Below are positions 16,966 through 25,100 of a DNA stretch of 64,000 nucleotides, piece after piece; the first letter of the stretch is position 1, and every line of letters starts with the position of its first letter. The position numbers were made by a program, and so were the translations under genes. Source of the DNA: Streptomyces smyrnaeus (lineage in GTDB: Bacteria; Actinomycetota; Actinomycetes; Streptomycetales; Streptomycetaceae); NCBI RefSeq assembly GCF_017676345.1, contig NZ_JAFFZM010000018.1, positions 62,001-126,000 of the forward strand, written 5' to 3'. The notes beneath the pieces were generated by a model. That model was not told where the DNA came from and searched no databases. It saw only the letters and a program-made list of their open reading frames with translations.

Positions 16966-18006
16966 TTGTCCCATCCTTCCGACGATCTGGCCGCCTTCAT
17001 CGCAGGGCTGCCCAAGGCGGAGCTGCACGTGCACCACGTCGGCTCCGCCTCGCCACGGATCGTGGCCGAGCTCGCGGCCCGCCACCCGGAGGCGGGAGTG
17101 CCGGCGGACGCCGACGCGCTCTCGGAGTACTTCACCTTCACCGACTTCGCCCACTTCATCCAGGTCTATCTGTCGGTCGTGGATCTGATCAGGGACGCCG
17201 AGGACGTGCGCCTGCTGACGTACGAGATCGCCCGCGACATGGCGCGGCAGTCGATCCGGTACGCGGAGCTGACCGTCACCCCCTACAGCTCGGTGAGCCG
17301 CGGCATTCCCGACGGCGCCTTCCTGGAAGCCATCGAGGACGCCCGCCGCGCCGCCGAGCGGGAGCTCGGCGTGGTGCTGCGCTGGACGTTCGACATCCCC
17401 GGCGAGGCCGGACTCGCGGCGGCGGAGGAGACCACCCGGATCGCCACCGAGCTGGCACCGGACGGGTTGATCTCCTTCGGACTCGGCGGACCGGAGATCG
17501 GTGTGCCGCGGCCGCAGTTCAAGCCCTACTTCGACCGTGCGCTGGCCGCCGGGCTGCACAGCGTCCCGCACGCGGGCGAGACGACGGGGCCGGGCACGAT
17601 CTGGGACGCGCTCACCTCGCTGCGTGCCGAGCGCATCGGCCACGGCACCAGCGCCGTCCAGGACCCGCGGCTGCTGGAGCACCTGGCCGAGCGCGGCATT
17701 CCGCTGGAGGTCTGCCCGACCTCGAACATCGCGACCCGGGCCGTGGACACGCTGGAGAGCCATCCCATCGGCGAGATGGCCAAGTCGGGCGTGCTGGTGA
17801 CGGTCAACAGCGACGACCCGCCGATGTTCGGCACCGACCTCAACACCGAGTACGGCATCGCGGCACGGCTGCTGGGCCTGGACGCACCCGGCGTCGCGAC
17901 GCTCGCCAGGAACGCGGTGAAGGTGTCCTTCCTGGACGAGGCGGGCAAGGCGCGACTGTGCGAGGAGATCGACACCTATCTGGCGACCTGGCAGCGCACC
18001 GGGTGA
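16966..18006 (+). CDS. Adenosine-deaminase-family aminohydrolase, possibly aminodeoxyfutalosine deaminase
   Basis: About 346 residues of the metal-dependent adenosine deaminase fold. Metal and catalytic motifs are visible: HVHHVGS (His21 and His23), VPHAGET, ERIGHGTS and VNSDDPPMFGT. The second histidine and Val in HHVGS replace the HLDGS/HIDGS of classic adenosine deaminases. The similarly placed S. coelicolor enzyme (SCO5662, from memory) was shown to deaminate 6-aminodeoxyfutalosine in menaquinone synthesis, so that function is likelier than purine salvage. TTG at 16966 follows GGAGG by five bases; ATG at 16933 is an alternative lacking a ribosome site. The next gene overlaps its stop. Confidence 0.82.
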   Translation: MSHPSDDLAAFIAGLPKAELHVHHVGSASPRIVAELAARHPEAGVPADADALSEYFTFTDFAHFIQVYLSVVDLIRDAEDVRLLTYEIARDMARQSIRYAELTVTPYSSVSRGIPDGAFLEAIEDARRAAERELGVVLRWTFDIPGEAGLAAAEETTRIATELAPDGLISFGLGGPEIGVPRPQFKPYFDRALAAGLHSVPHAGETTGPGTIWDALTSLRAERIGHGTSAVQDPRLLEHLAERGIPLEVCPTSNIATRAVDTLESHPIGEMAKSGVLVTVNSDDPPMFGTDLNTEYGIAARLLGLDAPGVATLARNAVKVSFLDEAGKARLCEEIDTYLATWQRTG

Positions 18007-18755
18007 CCGACGAGACGGCTCCGGCCGCACCACAGGCCGGCCCTCCGCGTGGGCGGCCGGCCGCGGTGGCGCACCGGGGCGCGCCCTTCGCGGCGCGGGA
18101 GAACACCCTGCCCTCCTTCCGTGCCGCCGTGGCCGCGGGTGCGGACGCCGTGGAACTCGACGTACGGCTCACCCGTGACGGGGTCCCCGTGGTGCTGCAC
18201 GACCGCACGCTGGAGCGGTTGTGGGGCCACGAGGTCGCGCTCGCCGCGCTCACCCACGAGCGGCTGACCGCCCTGGCCGAGGGCGTGCCCTCGCTCGACG
18301 ACGCGCTGGCCGTCACCGACACGGTCCGTACGCTCATCGACCTGCCGGATCCGGCGGCGGTGCCGGCCACCGTCGCCGCAGTGCGCGCTGCCGACGCGGC
18401 CGAACGCGTCTACTACTGCGGCGGCCCGGAAGCGATGCGGCGGGTGCGCGCGGCGGAGCCGGGCGCCGAGCTGGCGCTCACCTGGGAGCGTGCGGCACCG
18501 GTGCGGCCGACCCTGCTGGAAGAACTGCGGCCCCGCTGGCTCAACTACGGCTTCGGTTTGCTCACCCCGGAACTGATCGCCCGCGCGCACGCCGACGGAC
18601 GACTGGTCTCCGCCTGGACGGTCGATCGGGTGCGCACCATGCGCAGGCTCGCCGTACTGGGCGTCGACGCGATCACCACCAATCACATCGCCCGGCTGGT
18701 GAGCGCCTTGGAGTCCTCGCCCGCCCGCGGGAGTTGGGGCAGGCTTGTTACATGA
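18003..18755 (+). CDS. Glycerophosphodiester phosphodiesterase-like protein
   Basis: A 250-residue GDPD-family TIM-barrel protein. Conserved pieces are AHRGAPFAARENTLPSF (catalytic His, Arg and Glu), VELDVRLTRDGVPVVLHD (Glu/Asp metal ligands and second His) and, near the end, SAWTVDRVRTMRRL and GVDAITTNH. The family hydrolyses glycerophosphodiesters to glycerol 3-phosphate. GTG at 18003 overlaps the upstream stop (GTGA), indicating coupled translation with the deaminase-like gene. Substrate not determinable. Confidence 0.85.
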   Translation: MTDETAPAAPQAGPPRGRPAAVAHRGAPFAARENTLPSFRAAVAAGADAVELDVRLTRDGVPVVLHDRTLERLWGHEVALAALTHERLTALAEGVPSLDDALAVTDTVRTLIDLPDPAAVPATVAAVRAADAAERVYYCGGPEAMRRVRAAEPGAELALTWERAAPVRPTLLEELRPRWLNYGFGLLTPELIARAHADGRLVSAWTVDRVRTMRRLAVLGVDAITTNHIARLVSALESSPARGSWGRLVT

Positions 18756-18776
18756 GGTGCCTTACGCGGGGCACCT
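18755..18776 (+). terminator. Short hairpin after the GDPD gene
   Basis: AGGTGCC (18755-18761) pairs perfectly with GGCACCT (18770-18776) across an eight-base loop, directly at the GDPD stop. It may be a weak terminator, or an operator for the following small gene. Confidence 0.45.
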
Positions 18777-18816
18777 GCGAATGATTGGCTCGTACACGCC
18801 GTCTACGCACTCGTGA

Positions 18817-19185
18817 ATGGATACCGCTGTGATCATTTTCGGTACCAGCAGCAAGCTGGTGCAGCTGGCGATGCTGAACCTCCTCTGCGGCTTCTGCGGC
18901 AACCCGTCCGCGCACCCGCTGCGCAAGCGCGTGACGAAGTTCTCGCTGTTCTTCATCCCGCTCTTCCCGATCGCACCTGCGAAGCACTCGATCCAGTGCA
19001 CCTTCTGCGGAGCGCAGACGGAGGTCTCCAAGGAGTCGGCCGAACAACTGCTGGCCCAGGGCGCCGCTCCGGCCGGCGGGCCCGGCCCGCAGCAGGGCGC
19101 GGGCGGCATGCCGCCGCAGCCGGGCGGCGCCCACAGCGGCAACCCCTTCGCGGGCCAGCAGCCCCGGAACCCGTACCAGTCCTGA
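18817..19185 (+). CDS. Small zinc-ribbon protein
   Basis: A 122-residue protein with two CxxC pairs (CGFCGN near residue 24 and CTFCGA near residue 62) forming a zinc ribbon, separated by a hydrophobic stretch (FSLFFIPLFPI). The last 45 residues are Gly/Pro/Gln-rich. This architecture is a conserved uncharacterised actinobacterial family. ATG at 18817 lacks a clear ribosome site; GTG at 18829, giving the more usual VIIFGTS opening, is equally possible. Confidence 0.75.
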   Translation: MDTAVIIFGTSSKLVQLAMLNLLCGFCGNPSAHPLRKRVTKFSLFFIPLFPIAPAKHSIQCTFCGAQTEVSKESAEQLLAQGAAPAGGPGPQQGAGGMPPQPGGAHSGNPFAGQQPRNPYQS

Positions 19186-19250
19186 GCCCGGGACCGCGCA
19201 CCGTAGGCGCCTGGGACCGCGCACCGTACGACGATCGCGTGTGCGTACGA

Positions 19251-19285
19251 CGGGGCCCGCACCCTGCGGCAGAGTGCGGGCCCCG
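19251..19285. terminator. Bidirectional terminator between zinc-ribbon gene and dehydrogenase
   Basis: A perfect 12-bp stem (19251-19262 with 19274-19285), 11-base loop, between convergent genes. Just upstream a 16-bp direct repeat GGGACCGCGCACCGTA occurs twice. Confidence 0.75.
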
Positions 19286-19333
19286 AGGTGCGAGACGGCG
19301 CCCACCGGGGCGGCGCTCACCGCGCGAGCGGGG

Positions 19334-20767
19334 TCACATCGCCGTCATGACGTGCTTGACGCGGGTGTAGTCCTCCAGCCCGTACATCGACAGGTCCTTG
19401 CCGTAGCCGGACTTCTTGAAGCCGCCGTGCGGCATCTCGGCGACGAGCGGGATGTGGGTGTTGATCCACACACAGCCGAAGTCCAGCGCCTTGGACATCC
19501 GCATCGCGGTGCCGTGGTTGGTCGTCCACACCGACGACGCCAGCGCGTACTCCACGTCGTTGGCCCAGGTGACCGCCTGCGCCTCGTCCGTGAACTTCTG
19601 GACTGTGATCACCGGGCCGAAGACCTCGTTCTGGATGATCTCGTCGTCCTGCTTGAGCCCGGAGACGACGGTCGGCGCGTAGAAGTACCCCTTGTCACCC
19701 ACGCGCTCGCCGCCCGCCTCGACCTTGGCGTGGGCCGGCAGGCGGTCGATGAAGCCCTCGACCTTCTCCAGGTGGGTGGGGTTGTTCAGCGGGCCGTAGA
19801 AGCAGTCCTCGTCGCTCAGGTCGCCGGTCTTCACCTCGGCTGCGGCCTTGGCAAGGGCCTGCACGAACTCCTCGTAGACGCCCTCCTGGACGAGTACGCG
19901 GGTCGCGGCGGTGCAGTCCTGCCCGGCGTTGAAGAAGCCGCCGTCCCTGATGCCCTCCACGGCCGCCGGGATGTCCGCGTCGTCGAAGACGACACAGGGG
20001 GCCTTGCCGCCCAGCTCCAGGTGGACCCGCTTGAGGTCCTTGGCGCCGCTGGCCGCGACCTCCATACCGGCGCGCACCGAACCGGTGATCGAGGCCATCG
20101 CCGGGGTCTTGTGCTCGACGAGCAGCCGACCGGTGTCCCGGTCACCGCACACCACGTTGAAGACGCCCTTGGGCAGGATCTCGCCCATCACCTCGGCCAT
20201 GAAGACCGTGGAGGCCGGGGTGGTGTCCGAGGGCTTGAGCACGACCGTGTTGCCCGCCGCGAGGGCCGGGGCGAACTTCCACACGGCCATCATCGCCGGG
20301 TAGTTCCACGGCGCCACCTGGGCGCACACGCCGATCGGCTCGCGCCGCACGAAGGAGGTCAGGCCCTCCATGTACTCGCCGGCCGACTTGCCGTCCAGCA
20401 TCCGGGCGGCGCCCGCGAAGAAGCGGATCTGGTCGAGCATCATCGGCAGCTCCTCCTGCCGGGTCAGCTCCAGCGGCTTGCCGCAGTTCTCGCACTCGGC
20501 GGCCAGCAGCTCGTCGGCCCGTGCCTCCAGGGCGTCGGCGATCTTGAGGATGGCCTGCTGACGGGTCCCGGGCGTGGCGTCCCGCCAGGCGGGAAAGGCG
20601 GCCTCGGCGGCGGCCATCGCGGCGTCGACATCGGCGGCGCCGGACAGCGGTGCCGTGGCGTACGCCTCACCCGTCGCCGGGTTGACCACCTCGGTGGTCC
20701 GGCCGTCAGCGGCGTCCCTGAACTCCCCGTCGATGTAGTTGCGCAGTCGACGCAGCTCGGTGGTCAC
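19334..20767 (-). CDS. Gamma-aminobutyraldehyde dehydrogenase (second copy)
   Basis: A 477-residue NAD-dependent aldehyde dehydrogenase. Catalytic Cys285 lies in NAGQDCTAATR, the glutamate motif is LELGGKAPC, and the N-terminal pyridine-binding piece is APWNYPAMMA. It is clearly paralogous to the gene at 14239-15762 but keeps the shorter N-terminus of PatD/PuuC enzymes. GTG at 20767 has a strong GGAGGGG site. It is divergent from the Lrp-type regulator and class-III aminotransferase. Putrescine transamination by that enzyme would give 4-aminobutyraldehyde, the probable substrate here. Confidence 0.87.
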   Translation of the reverse strand: MTTELRRLRNYIDGEFRDAADGRTTEVVNPATGEAYATAPLSGAADVDAAMAAAEAAFPAWRDATPGTRQQAILKIADALEARADELLAAECENCGKPLELTRQEELPMMLDQIRFFAGAARMLDGKSAGEYMEGLTSFVRREPIGVCAQVAPWNYPAMMAVWKFAPALAAGNTVVLKPSDTTPASTVFMAEVMGEILPKGVFNVVCGDRDTGRLLVEHKTPAMASITGSVRAGMEVAASGAKDLKRVHLELGGKAPCVVFDDADIPAAVEGIRDGGFFNAGQDCTAATRVLVQEGVYEEFVQALAKAAAEVKTGDLSDEDCFYGPLNNPTHLEKVEGFIDRLPAHAKVEAGGERVGDKGYFYAPTVVSGLKQDDEIIQNEVFGPVITVQKFTDEAQAVTWANDVEYALASSVWTTNHGTAMRMSKALDFGCVWINTHIPLVAEMPHGGFKKSGYGKDLSMYGLEDYTRVKHVMTAM

Positions 20768-20938
20768 TTCGCACCCCTCCTGCTCCGTTGTCCATTGGGT
20801 GAGACTGCCACCCTAACCGGCCGACCAACGTTTTCGATATGCCCAACGCCACCGAACAACGGAATCAGTGTTTAGCCGCCCGATTGGCTGCGGATTACAT
20901 CGCTCAAGGGTTGCGGGACGGAGGATGTCTCATGCACA
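20768..20938. promoter_or_regulatory. Divergent control region for second dehydrogenase and Lrp regulator
   Basis: 171 bases between divergent starts, with an AT-rich core (ACGTTTTCGATAT). TCCGTTGTCC at 20784-20793 is mirrored by GAACAACGGA at 20854-20863 (nine of ten), a wide arrangement compatible with Lrp-type wrapping. Autoregulation by the adjacent Lrp protein is inferred. Confidence 0.45.
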
Positions 20939-21427
20939 GTGGCACCCGTGGCTCGCGACTCGAAGAAGACAGCCGGCTCCTCATCCCTGGATGCCGTGTC
21001 CCTGGCAATCATCGAACAGCTCCAGGAGGACGGACGACGTCCGTACGCCGCCATCGGCAAGGCCGTGGGCCTGTCGGAGGCGGCCGTGCGCCAGCGCGTC
21101 CAGAAACTCCAGGAGCAGGGCGTCATGCAGATCGTCGCCGTGACGGATCCGCTCACCGTCGGCTTCATGCGCCAGGCGATGCTCGGCGTCACGGTCGACG
21201 GTGACGTCGAACCGGTCGCCGACGCGCTCGCCGAGATCGACGAGGTCGACTACGTCGTGATCGCGGCGGGCTCGTTCGACCTGCTCGTCGAGATCGTGTG
21301 CCACGACGACGACCATCTCCTCGAACTGATCAACAAACGCATCCGGACCCTGCCGGGCGTGCGGTCGACGGAGAGCTTCGTCTACCTCAAGCTGCGCAAG
21401 CAGACCTACACATGGGGAACGCGATAA
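20939..21427 (+). CDS. Lrp/AsnC-family transcriptional regulator
   Basis: A 162-residue regulator. Residues about 15-65 are the Lrp winged helix (LAIIEQLQEDGRRPYAAIGK, then VGLSEAAVRQRVQKL); residues about 75-155 are the RAM ligand-binding/oligomerisation domain (MLGVTVDGDVEPVADAL). It is immediately upstream of the aminotransferase (two bases between genes) and divergent from the aldehyde dehydrogenase, so it probably controls both in response to a polyamine or amino-acid signal. The GTG start has a distant GGAGG about 13 bases upstream; the exact start is uncertain. Confidence 0.88.
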   Translation: MAPVARDSKKTAGSSSLDAVSLAIIEQLQEDGRRPYAAIGKAVGLSEAAVRQRVQKLQEQGVMQIVAVTDPLTVGFMRQAMLGVTVDGDVEPVADALAEIDEVDYVVIAAGSFDLLVEIVCHDDDHLLELINKRIRTLPGVRSTESFVYLKLRKQTYTWGTR

Positions 21428-21429
21428 CA

Positions 21430-22818
21430 GTGAGCAAGGACAGTCACGCCAGCCAGGGGAGCAAGGACCTCTCCCGCACCGCGAACGACCACCTGTGGAT
21501 GCACTTCACCCGCATGTCGTCGTACCAGCACGCGCCGGTTCCGACCATCGCCCGGGGCGAGGGCGTCTACATCTACGACACCGACGGCAAGCGCTACCTC
21601 GACGGCCTGGCGGGCCTGTTCGTCGTCCAGGCGGGGCACGGCCGCGCCGAGCTGGCGGAGGCCGCCAACAAGCAGGCCCAGGACCTCGCCTTCTTCCCCA
21701 TCTGGTCCTACGCGCACCCCAAGGCGATCGAGCTGGCCGAACGGCTGGCGAACCACGCGCCCGGCGACCTGAACAAGGTCTTCTTCACCACGGGCGGCGG
21801 CGAGGCGGTCGAGACGGCGTGGAAGCTGGCCAAGCAGTACCACAAGCTGACCGGCAACCCGATGAAGCACAAGGTCATCTCGCGGGCCGTCGCCTACCAC
21901 GGCACCCCGCAGGGCGCCCTGGCCATCACCGGGCTGCCGGCCCTCAAGGCACCCTTCGAGCCGCTGGTCCCCGGCGCGCACAAGGTGCCCAACACCAACA
22001 TCTACCGCGCACCGATCCACGGCGACGACCCGGAGGCGTTCGGCCGCTGGGCCGCCGACCAGATCGAGCAGCAGATCCTCTTCGAGGGCCCGGAGACCGT
22101 CGCCGCGGTCTTCCTGGAGCCGGTGCAGAACGCCGGCGGCTGCTTCCCGCCGCCGCCCGGATACTTCCAGCGGGTCCGCGAGATCTGCGACAAGTACGAG
22201 GTGCTGCTCGTCTCCGACGAGGTCATCTGCGCCTTCGGCCGGCTGGGCACCGTCTTCGCCTGCGACAAGTTCGGCTACGTGCCCGACATCATCACCTGCG
22301 CCAAGGGCATGACGTCCGGCTACTCCCCGATAGGAGCCGCGATCATCTCCGATCGCCTCGCCGAGCCCTTCTACAACGGTGACAACACCTTCCTGCACGG
22401 CTACACCTTCGGCGGCCACCCGGTCTCGGCCGCCGTCGCACTGGCCAACCTCGACATCTTCGAACGCGAGGGCCTCAACCAGCACGTGCTGGACAACGAG
22501 GGCAACTTCTACAGCACCCTCCAGAAGCTGCACGACCTGCCGATCGTCGGCGACGTGCGCGGCAACGGCTTCTTCTACGGCATCGAACTCGTCAAGGACA
22601 AGGCCACCAAGGAGACGTTCACGGAGGAGGAGTCCGAGCGCGTCCTGTACGGCTTCCTGTCCAAGGCGCTGTACGAGAACGGTCTGTACTGCCGCGCCGA
22701 CGACCGTGGCGACCCGGTCGTCCAGCTCGCCCCGCCGCTGATCTCCGACCAGAAGGTGTTCGACGAGGCCGAGCAGATCCTGCGCTCCGTGCTGACGGAG
22801 GCGTGGACCAAGCTGTAG
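21430..22818 (+). CDS. Class-III aminotransferase, probable putrescine/diamine aminotransferase
   Basis: A 462-residue PLP enzyme of the omega-amino-acid:pyruvate type. Key features: FFTTGGGEAVETAWKLA, the aspartate motif LLVSDEVICAFGR, and PLP-lysine K292 in CAKGMTSGYSP. The aromatic substrate-entry segment LFVVQAGHGR and strongly conserved N-terminus (HLWMHFTRMS) are typical of SpuC-like putrescine aminotransferases. GTG at 21430 lies two bases after the Lrp gene stop; GGGGA precedes it at about 11 bases. With the divergent aldehyde dehydrogenase it can convert putrescine to GABA. Substrate assignment is inferred. Confidence 0.85.
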   Translation: MSKDSHASQGSKDLSRTANDHLWMHFTRMSSYQHAPVPTIARGEGVYIYDTDGKRYLDGLAGLFVVQAGHGRAELAEAANKQAQDLAFFPIWSYAHPKAIELAERLANHAPGDLNKVFFTTGGGEAVETAWKLAKQYHKLTGNPMKHKVISRAVAYHGTPQGALAITGLPALKAPFEPLVPGAHKVPNTNIYRAPIHGDDPEAFGRWAADQIEQQILFEGPETVAAVFLEPVQNAGGCFPPPPGYFQRVREICDKYEVLLVSDEVICAFGRLGTVFACDKFGYVPDIITCAKGMTSGYSPIGAAIISDRLAEPFYNGDNTFLHGYTFGGHPVSAAVALANLDIFEREGLNQHVLDNEGNFYSTLQKLHDLPIVGDVRGNGFFYGIELVKDKATKETFTEEESERVLYGFLSKALYENGLYCRADDRGDPVVQLAPPLISDQKVFDEAEQILRSVLTEAWTKL

Positions 22819-22916
22819 GCCTCGGTGAGCTGTACGCGTGAGCGCAGCTGAGAGCGCGGGCGCAGCTGTGAGCAGCGACGGGCCCGGAATCCGCAGGCCA
22901 CCCGGCACGGCCGCAT

Positions 22917-22960
22917 GAGGGGCGGTGGCATCGGTCCAGTGACCGATGCCACCGCCCCTC
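22917..22960 (+). terminator. Very strong 20-bp terminator hairpin
   Basis: A perfect 20-bp stem (22917-22936 with 22941-22960) with a CAGT loop followed by GTTTCACC, 98 bases after the aminotransferase stop. It is the longest uninterrupted stem I found in the window. Confidence 0.88.
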
Positions 22961-23012
22961 GTTTCACCCTCCAGAGGGAATGACGGCTCGCGATGTTGAG
23001 TGGAGGTGCCCC

Positions 23013-23792
23013 ATGGCCGCCCCGCCGGACGACGTGCTCTGGGCGCGAGGAGTGCACTACGCCTACGACGGTTCACCCGCGCTGCAGGGCGTCTCGATCG
23101 GTGTCCGGGAGGGCGAGATCGTCGCCCTCACAGGCCCTCGGGGGAGCGGAAAGACCACACTGCTGCGCTGTCTGTCCGGTCAGGTGCTGCCCGAACAGGG
23201 CGAAGTCTGGTTCAACAGCGCCCCTGTGCACACCCTCGGCCGGGCCGCCCGTGAGCGACTGCGGCTGCACCGCTTCGGCTGGATCGACAGCAGCCCCCGC
23301 CTCGTCCCCGAACTGACCGCCTGGGAGAACGCCGCGCTCCCTCTCCTGCTGCACGGCAGCGGCTACCGTGCCGCCCGCCGGGCAGCCCGCTCCTGGCTGG
23401 ACCGGCTGGACGTGGGCGACTGTGCGAGCAAGCGGCCCGACGCGCTCCGCCAAGCACAGCGCCAGCGCGTCGCGGTGGCCCGCGCCCTCGTCCACTCCCC
23501 CACCGTGCTCTTCGCCGACGAACCCACCGCCCCGCTGCACCAGAGCGACCGCGCGCAAGTGCTGCGGGCGCTCAGCGCGGCAGCCCGTTCGCACGGCATC
23601 ACCGTCCTCCTGGCCTCCCACGACTTCACCCTCGACCAGGCGGCACGCACCTCCGACGCGACCGGCGCCGCGCTCGCGGACCGCATCGTCACACTCACCG
23701 ACGGGCGGCGGTCCCGCACCCCCGCCCACAGCGGCGCTGCCGCACGATCCGCAGGACCGGAAGGCGCGGCAGCGTGCTCACTCTCCGTCTGA
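23013..23792 (+). CDS. ABC transporter ATP-binding protein with degenerate signature
   Basis: A 259-residue ABC ATPase. Walker A is intact (GPRGSGKTTL), Walker B reads VLFADEPTAPL and the switch region is LLASHDF. The signature LSGGQ is replaced by ALRQAQRQRVAVARAL, so the helix after the signature is kept but the glycines are lost. Sequence style is FtsE/LolD/MacB-like. ATG at 23013 has GGAGG six bases upstream; the open frame extends 11 codons further. It overlaps the next gene, a membrane protein, by 19 bases. Confidence 0.83.
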   Translation: MAAPPDDVLWARGVHYAYDGSPALQGVSIGVREGEIVALTGPRGSGKTTLLRCLSGQVLPEQGEVWFNSAPVHTLGRAARERLRLHRFGWIDSSPRLVPELTAWENAALPLLLHGSGYRAARRAARSWLDRLDVGDCASKRPDALRQAQRQRVAVARALVHSPTVLFADEPTAPLHQSDRAQVLRALSAAARSHGITVLLASHDFTLDQAARTSDATGAALADRIVTLTDGRRSRTPAHSGAAARSAGPEGAAACSLSV

Positions 23793-25042
23793 CACTCACC
23801 GCACCGCCCCTGGCGCTCCTGCTCCGGCTGCTGCTCCTGTGCGCCTCGGCAGGCATCGGTCTGCTGCTGCTCGCCACCCTCTCCTACGCCCTGGAACACC
23901 CCGGCCACCGGGCCGCCGCCCTGGTGCGCCTGCTGTGGTGCCTGGTCCCGCTCGCCGTCGCCGCACAGCTCGCCGCGGCCCTCGGACGCACCGAGCCGCG
24001 CCCCGAGGCCCGCTCCGGGCTGGACGCGGCCGGGCTGGGGCCCGCCCGGCTGCCGCTGCTGGCCGCGCGCACCGCCGCGGCCCCCGGCCTGGCGGGCAGC
24101 GCACTGGTACTGCTGGTGACCGCACGGGGCGACATCGGCGGTCTCTTCGGCACCGACGGCTCGGTGCACGGGTTGACGCTGCCGGGAGCCGCCACCGGGC
24201 TCCCGCTTCCCGAGCAGCCGCTGCCCGCGCCCGCCGTCGTGACACTGCTGAGCACCGTTCCCCTGCTGACCGCCCTCGCCGCCGCCTGGGGGGCCAGGTC
24301 CAGCGCCCCGGCACCGGCAGCGGGCGCGGCGGCGGAACCTGGGACATCGGCACGGAGCCACCGGGGGCCGGCCGGATCCGAGCAGACCCTCGCCGGACGC
24401 CGGGACGATTCCGGACCCTCCTGCCGAGCGGGGCTGCTGTGGGGGGCCGTGCTGACTTCCGGCGGGCTGCTGCTGGCCGCCTACGCGCCACAGATGGCAA
24501 CCGTGACCGGCACCGCACGGCTCGAGGACCGGGCAGTGCGCATCGAGGACCTGGCGACCTCACCGCTGGCCGCCGGGTGGCTGCTCGCCGCGTTCGGGCT
24601 GATGCTGACCGGTCCCGGTCTGGCAGCGCTGAGCGGCCGCCTGCTGGGCGCCCTGCGGCCGGGGCCGGTACGGCTGCTGGCAGGACGCACACTGGTACGC
24701 GAAGCACCCTTGCTGGGCCGCTCGCTGGGCGCGCTCAGCGCTGTTGCGGCGGCGCTGTTGGCCCTCGCCCGTGCGCGGCTCACCGGTGACGCGCCGCTCG
24801 CGCCCGGCCCGCTGGTGGGGGCGACGGCGACGCTCACCGGATGCTGTGTGGCCGGTGCCGTGCTGGCGGCGCTCACCCGGGCCCGGCACGCCCGTGCGCC
24901 GCTGGGGGAGCTGCTGGACCGGATCGGGGCGCCCCGCCGGCTGGGGCGGGCTGTGACGCTGCTGCGGGCCGGCGTGCTGTGGGCGGTGTTCACGGCACTC
25001 GCCACGACGGCCGGGATGCTCACTCCGCTCCCACCGCACTGA
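23774..25042 (+). CDS. Polytopic membrane protein, permease partner of the preceding ATPase
   Basis: A 422-residue, Leu/Ala-rich membrane protein with about eight to ten hydrophobic segments and a Gly/Ala/Ser-rich hydrophilic stretch around residues 175-215. I recognise no specific motif beyond resemblance to FtsX-type permeases. The overlap with the ATPase gene argues that both form one exporter or mechanotransmission-type ABC complex. The GTG start lies inside the ATPase gene. The exported substrate is unknown. Confidence 0.7.
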   Translation: MLTLRLTLTAPPLALLLRLLLLCASAGIGLLLLATLSYALEHPGHRAAALVRLLWCLVPLAVAAQLAAALGRTEPRPEARSGLDAAGLGPARLPLLAARTAAAPGLAGSALVLLVTARGDIGGLFGTDGSVHGLTLPGAATGLPLPEQPLPAPAVVTLLSTVPLLTALAAAWGARSSAPAPAAGAAAEPGTSARSHRGPAGSEQTLAGRRDDSGPSCRAGLLWGAVLTSGGLLLAAYAPQMATVTGTARLEDRAVRIEDLATSPLAAGWLLAAFGLMLTGPGLAALSGRLLGALRPGPVRLLAGRTLVREAPLLGRSLGALSAVAAALLALARARLTGDAPLAPGPLVGATATLTGCCVAGAVLAALTRARHARAPLGELLDRIGAPRRLGRAVTLLRAGVLWAVFTALATTAGMLTPLPPH

Positions 25043-25052
25043 GGCGGCACGC

Positions 25053-25077
25053 CGGACGGCCCCGGGAGGGCTGTCCG
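25053..25077. terminator. Hairpin between convergent permease and thiQ genes
   Basis: A ten-bp stem with one mismatch (25053-25062 with 25068-25077) and five-base loop, in the 58-base gap between two convergent genes. Confidence 0.6.
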
Positions 25078-25100
25078 AACCGCGGATCGGTGTCCTACGG

